From Chloroflexota bacterium (GTDB lineage: Bacteria; Chloroflexota; Limnocylindria; Limnocylindrales; CSP1-4): DNA of 9,198 nt. The stretch covers positions 1 through 9,198 of the forward strand of contig JACCXQ010000073.1 in NCBI GenBank assembly GCA_013696945.1, given 5' to 3'. Under the pieces are notes generated by a model that had not been told where the DNA came from, searched no databases, and saw only the letters and a program-made list of their open reading frames with translations. This document shows, one piece after another, positions 6,253 to 9,198 of the stretch (positions are counted from its first letter, which is position 1; each line of letters begins with the position of its first letter). The position numbers were made by a program, and so were the translations under genes.

Positions 6253-6768
6253 GTGGATAGCGTCGTACTCCTCCTCAACTCGAATTACGAGCCCCTCAAC
6301 GTCTGCGACGTGCGGCGGGCGTTCCGACTCCTCTTCGGTGAGAAGGCGGAGGTGATCCACTACGACCACCACGAGATCCGCACGGCCCGCGAGATCTTCC
6401 GCGCGCCCAGCGTGATCCGCCTCCAGTACCACGTGAAGCGACCACGGCCCCGCGTCCGCCTGTCACGTCGCGAGGTCTTCTCGCGGGACAGCCACACGTG
6501 CCAGTACTGCGGGCTCGTCACGCACGACCTGACGCTCGACCATGTCGTACCCCGTCATCGCGGTGGCGCGCATGCCTGGGACAACCTGGTCGCGGCGTGC
6601 AAGCCGTGCAACCATCGCAAGGGTGGGAAGCTCATCGACGAGGCGCGCATGCGTCTCCAGCGGCCGCCGTTCGAGCCGCGTTGCGACGTCTACACCCGCT
6701 TCACGCCGTATCTGACGGACCCGCGCAACGAAGGATGGCGCGACTACCTCTTCCTGGGCCGGAACTGA
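6253..6768 (+). CDS. HNH endonuclease family protein
   Basis: This 171-residue protein belongs to the small stand-alone HNH family common in Actinomycetota and related bacteria. The N-terminal part (1 to about 70) has L-L-L-N-S-N-Y-E-P-L-N-V and G-K-A-E-V-I-type segments typical of this group. The zinc and catalytic core runs from Cys83-x2-Cys86 (T-C-Q-Y-C-G) through L-D-H-V-V-P-R-H-R-G-G (95-105), with the catalytic Asp96-His97, to Cys116-x2-Cys119 and Asn120-His121 (C-K-P-C-N-H-R-K-G). All metal and active-site residues are intact, so a metal-dependent nuclease is expected, but the biological role of this family is not settled. It is found beside housekeeping genes rather than in a defence or phage setting here. 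The GTG start gives the family-typical N-terminus; the frame is open further upstream but has no better start. The last 34 bp overlap the proposed CCA gene start. Confidence 0.88.
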   Translation: MDSVVLLLNSNYEPLNVCDVRRAFRLLFGEKAEVIHYDHHEIRTAREIFRAPSVIRLQYHVKRPRPRVRLSRREVFSRDSHTCQYCGLVTHDLTLDHVVPRHRGGAHAWDNLVAACKPCNHRKGGKLIDEARMRLQRPPFEPRCDVYTRFTPYLTDPRNEGWRDYLFLGRN

Positions 6769-8183
6769 TCGACCTCCCGGCGCCCGACCTGCCGGACGAG
6801 TTGGATCGGCTCCTCGACCATCTCTGGGCGAATGGTCACGCTGCGTACGTCGTGGGCGGCGCCATCCGCGACCAGCTGCTGGGGCGTGAGAGCGCCGATT
6901 GGGACGTCGCCACGGACGCCCTCCCCGACCGACTCCTGGAGCTCTTCCCGAACGGCGCCTACGAGAACCGATTCGGCACGGTCCTGACCGACGGCATCGA
7001 GGTCACCACGTTCCGGCGCGACCACCGCTACCGCGACCACCGGCGGCCGGACGAGGTGACCTTCACCGATTCGCTCGAGGAGGATCTGTCCAGGCGCGAC
7101 TTCACGATCAACGCGATCGCGTGGGGCAGGGCAGGTGGCGCGGGGGGGGCGCCCGGTGCCGCTGGGCCGGCTCCGGCGCACTGGGTCGACCCGACCGACG
7201 GGATGGCCGACGTTCGAGCCCGCCGGATACGGGCGGTGGGCGACCCCGGCGCACGGTTCGAGGAGGACGCGCTGCGGCTCGTTCGGGCGGCTCGGATCGC
7301 CGCGCAGCTGGGGTTCACCATCGAGCGGCGGACCCGGGAGCAGATGGCGGCCCACGCGACCGACGTCCGCTTCCTTGCTCTGGAGCGCATCGGGAGGGAG
7401 CTGGATCGTCTGATACGGGCTCGACCTCCCTCTGTCGGCTTCCGGGTCCTGGCCGACACCGGGCTGCTGGAACCGCTCTTCCCGGAGCTGGCGGGGCAGC
7501 GGGGCGTGCCGCAGGATAAGGTCCCAGGGCACGACCTGTGGGACCACTGCCTTGCCACCCTCGATGCCGCGGCCGGGATCGCGCCCGATGACGAGACGCT
7601 GATCCTCGCCGCGCTTCTCCATGACACGGGGAAGCCGGAGACCTTCGCCGATGGACGTTTCCTCGGCCATGACGAGGCCGGGGCGCGGATCGCGTCAGCG
7701 TTCCTGGCCCGGTTCGCGTACCCGGGCCGCTTGACGGCACGAGTGGCGCGGCTGATCCAGTGGCACATGTTCCGGTACGAGCCGGCGTGGAGCGACGCGG
7801 CCGTGCGGCGATTCATGCGGCGCGTCGGCGTCGACCTGGTCGATGATCTCCTGCGGCTCCGCGCGGCGGACAACGTGGGGAGCGGCTGGCTCCCCGACGC
7901 GGGCGGCCTCGACGAGCTGCGGGCTCGGATCGAGGCGCAGCGGGCGTCGGGCGCGCCGCTCTCGCTGCGGGAGCTGGCGATCGATGGCCATGACCTGCAA
8001 CAGGAGTTGGGCCGCGAGCCCGGTCCGTGGATCGGCCCGCTGCTCGATCGGCTGCTCGAATCGGTCATCGCGGATCCGGCACGCAACACGCGCGAGACGC
8101 TGCTCGTGGACGCGCGCGACTGGGCGGGCGGGAGCGGCCGGGCCGGGTCCATGGCGGACGATGAAGCCGTGATCGGGTCGTGA
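6735..8183 (+). CDS. cca: CCA tRNA nucleotidyltransferase with HD domain (class II)
   Basis: This 482-residue enzyme adds or repairs the 3'-CCA end of tRNAs using CTP and ATP. The N-terminal nucleotidyltransferase head shows Y-V-V-G-G-A-I-R-D (38-46), the metal-binding Asp55-x-Asp57 in S-A-D-W-D-V-A-T, and R-R-D-F-T-I-N-A-I-A (120-129). The nucleotide-selecting E-D-A-L-R (177-181) follows in the neck segment. An HD domain follows, with H-D-L-W-D-H (266-271) and L-L-H-D-T-G-K-P-E-T (295-304), as in bacterial CCA enzymes with a C-terminal phosphohydrolase domain. Between R-R-D-F and the D-P-T-D-G turn lies a Gly/Ala/Pro-rich insert (132-148) containing a run of eight G bases. Start choice is uncertain: ATG 6735 overlaps the HNH gene by 34 bp and keeps the family-like L-P-D-E-L-D-R-L-L segment; TTG 6801 would drop 22 residues. 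The stop overlaps the next GTG by three bases (GTGA). Confidence 0.92.
   Translation: MARLPLPGPELIDLPAPDLPDELDRLLDHLWANGHAAYVVGGAIRDQLLGRESADWDVATDALPDRLLELFPNGAYENRFGTVLTDGIEVTTFRRDHRYRDHRRPDEVTFTDSLEEDLSRRDFTINAIAWGRAGGAGGAPGAAGPAPAHWVDPTDGMADVRARRIRAVGDPGARFEEDALRLVRAARIAAQLGFTIERRTREQMAAHATDVRFLALERIGRELDRLIRARPPSVGFRVLADTGLLEPLFPELAGQRGVPQDKVPGHDLWDHCLATLDAAAGIAPDDETLILAALLHDTGKPETFADGRFLGHDEAGARIASAFLARFAYPGRLTARVARLIQWHMFRYEPAWSDAAVRRFMRRVGVDLVDDLLRLRAADNVGSGWLPDAGGLDELRARIEAQRASGAPLSLRELAIDGHDLQQELGREPGPWIGPLLDRLLESVIADPARNTRETLLVDARDWAGGSGRAGSMADDEAVIGS
7142..7149 (+). repeat. G8 homopolymer inside cca
   Basis: Eight consecutive G bases lie within the codons of the Gly/Ala-rich insert of the CCA enzyme. 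The reading frame is intact at this length. It is a place where slippage or base-calling error would truncate the protein before its HD domain. Confidence 0.8.
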
Positions 8184-8527
8184 TCGAGCCGCTGCTCCAG
8201 GCTGAGCGTCTGTTGCTGGTCGGGTTGCTCGACCAGGCTGAGGCGCTGTACGAACGGACGGCCGCCGCGGACCCCCGCAACGCGATGGCCGTGATGGGTC
8301 TGGCTCGCGTGGCCGTGGCACGCGGCGACGACAGCGCCGCGTACGGGTTCGCGTCCCGTGCCCTGGAGATCGACCCTAAGAACGCGGCCGCGGTCGGCCT
8401 CGAGGCACGCCTCCGGGAGCTGCTCGGCGCGGGCGCCGTTCCCACGGGTGGACCGCCGGACCCGACCCCGATCCCGCCGGCGACGCCGACCCGACGCGGG
8501 CTCCTCCGCCGAGTGCTCGGTCGCTGA
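8180..8527 (+). CDS. Small TPR-like protein
   Basis: This 115-residue protein is made mostly of two tetratricopeptide-like helical hairpins. The first (about 5-35) has L-L-V-G-L-L-D-Q-A-E-A-L-Y-E and ends A-A-A-D-P-R-N-A. The second (about 37-70) has A-V-M-G-L-A-R-V-A-V-A-R-G-D and ends A-L-E-I-D-P-K-N-A-A-A. A Pro-rich segment (G-G-P-P-D-P-T-P-I-P-P) and a basic tail (R-R-G-L-L-R-R-V-L-G-R) follow. There is no signal peptide or membrane helix. The repeats suggest a protein-binding adaptor, but no partner can be named. GTG 8180 overlaps the cca stop in a GTGA junction, so translation is likely coupled to cca. The galE start lies 17 bp beyond the stop codon. Confidence 0.78.
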   Translation: MIEPLLQAERLLLVGLLDQAEALYERTAAADPRNAMAVMGLARVAVARGDDSAAYGFASRALEIDPKNAAAVGLEARLRELLGAGAVPTGGPPDPTPIPPATPTRRGLLRRVLGR

Positions 8528-8531
8528 GCCG

Positions 8532-8544
8532 TACGATGGCGGGC
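8532..8544 (+). promoter_or_regulatory. Putative -10 box for galE, leaderless type
   Basis: TACGAT (8532-8537) fits TANNNT and is followed by seven bases before the ATG at 8545. No Shine-Dalgarno sequence is present and no clear -35 is visible. An ATG at 8536, in frame and overlapping this box, would add M-A-G, but the family-typical N-terminus M-R-I-L-V-T-G-G begins at 8545. Confidence 0.4.
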
Positions 8545-9198
8545 ATGCGGATCCTGGTCACCGGCGGGGCCGGCTACATCGGCAGTATCACGGTGGAGCG
8601 GCTCCTCGATGCGGGCCACGAGGTCACCGTGCTGGACACGCTCGTCACGGGACACCGCGAGGCGGTCCCGGAGGGTGCTGAGCTGGTCGCCGGCAGCGTT
8701 GGCGACCAGCAGAGTGTCGGCCGGCTCCTTCGCGAGCGGGGCATCGAGGCCGTCCTCCACTGCGCTGCCCGTTCGCTGGTCGGACAGTCGCTCTCGGAGC
8801 CCGCGCTCTACTACCAGGAGAACGTGGTCGGTGGAGTGGCCCTTCTCAACGCGATGCGCGAGGAGCAGGTGCACCAACTGGTCTTCAGCTCCACGGCCGC
8901 CGTCTACGGCACGCCACGGTCGACGCCCATCGACGAGGACGCCCCGACTCGCCCGATCAATCCCTACGGCGCCACCAAGCTCGCTTTCGAGGAAGCGATG
9001 CGCTGGTATGGGGCGGCCTGTGGCATCCGGTCGGTCTCGCTGCGCTATTTCAATGCGGCGGGCGCGAGCGTCGAGCGGGGCGAGCAGCACGAGCCGGAGA
9101 CGCACCTCATCCCGAACCTGCTGAAGGCGTGCCTGGACGGACCGCCGCTGACCGTCTTCGGGAACGACTACCCCACGCCCGACGGCACCGCCATCCGT
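8545..9198 (+). CDS. galE: UDP-glucose 4-epimerase, 3' end beyond window
   Basis: The first 218 residues are present, about two thirds of a normal enzyme of roughly 330 residues. It is an extended short-chain dehydrogenase/reductase that interconverts UDP-glucose and UDP-galactose through tightly bound NAD. The Rossmann motif is G-G-A-G-Y-I-G (7-13). Also visible are the H-C-A-A segment (72-75), the catalytic S-S-T-A-A-V-Y-G (115-122), and the Tyr141-x3-Lys145 pair in N-P-Y-G-A-T-K. The stretch R-Y-F-N-A-A-G (167-173), then G-N-D-Y-P-T-P-D-G-T-A-I-R at the window edge, is typical of GalE. The first residues after the Rossmann motif read I-G-S-I-T rather than the more common I-G-S-H-T/V. A related UDP-sugar epimerase cannot be excluded without the C-terminus, but T-P-D-G-T-A-I-R strongly favours GalE. 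Confidence 0.93.
   Translation, partial: MRILVTGGAGYIGSITVERLLDAGHEVTVLDTLVTGHREAVPEGAELVAGSVGDQQSVGRLLRERGIEAVLHCAARSLVGQSLSEPALYYQENVVGGVALLNAMREEQVHQLVFSSTAAVYGTPRSTPIDEDAPTRPINPYGATKLAFEEAMRWYGAACGIRSVSLRYFNAAGASVERGEQHEPETHLIPNLLKACLDGPPLTVFGNDYPTPDGTAIR

Noticed and set aside
6498..6734. Upstream part of the cca frame inside the HNH gene
   Set aside because: The sequence there codes for the HNH catalytic core in another frame; the cca start is placed at ATG 6735 or later.
6253..6768. HNH gene as part of a restriction or other defence system
   Set aside because: No methyltransferase, helicase, toxin or phage gene is adjacent; the neighbours are cca, a TPR gene and galE, and this HNH family is common in housekeeping contexts.

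Overview
This is a 9.2-kb window of very GC-rich bacterial chromosome. It holds eight protein genes, one frame-disrupted gene and a partial gene at each end. The strong G/C preference at third codon positions, the small gaps and overlaps, and starts preceded by a TANNNT hexamer 6-7 nt upstream (a leaderless-transcript arrangement) suggest a high-GC lineage such as Actinomycetota or a soil/aquatic Chloroflexota-type bacterium. No 16S or other phylogenetic marker is present, so this placement is inference.

Layout. (1) 1-451, minus: the 5' part of a secreted lipoprotein gene running off the left edge. (2) 464-537: a short divergent intergenic region with a near-perfect 18-bp palindrome and a putative -10 box for the rightward operon. 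(3) 538-4452, plus: a tight operon encoding a MOSC-GNAT fusion protein, a methylglutaconyl-CoA hydratase-type enoyl-CoA hydratase, and a biotin-dependent carboxylase alpha subunit (biotin carboxylase plus BCCP). (4) 4479-5432, plus: hydroxymethylglutaryl-CoA lyase, apparently with its own promoter inside the end of the previous gene. (5) 5455-5789, minus and convergent: a small zinc-ribbon/single-TM protein gene whose frame is broken at a Pro-Glu coding repeat. (6) 5805-6252: about 450 bp with no convincing gene. (7) 6253-8527, plus: HNH endonuclease, CCA-adding tRNA nucleotidyltransferase and a small TPR protein, all overlapping. (8) 8545-end, plus: the first two thirds of UDP-glucose 4-epimerase.

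How the genes work together. The hydratase, the biotin-dependent carboxylase and the HMG-CoA lyase match three steps of leucine/isovalerate catabolism: 3-methylcrotonyl-CoA to 3-methylglutaconyl-CoA, to HMG-CoA, to acetoacetate plus acetyl-CoA. The carboxyltransferase (beta) subunit and isovaleryl-CoA dehydrogenase are not in the window, so the pathway is split or the operon is rearranged. The MOSC-GNAT protein overlaps the hydratase start, but its role here is unknown. The downstream genes are housekeeping: tRNA 3'-end maturation and sugar-nucleotide metabolism.

No defence island, CRISPR array, insertion sequence or obvious undescribed system was found. The best leads are the repeated leaderless-start signature, the palindromic operator candidate, the repeat-associated frameshift and the MOSC-GNAT fusion.
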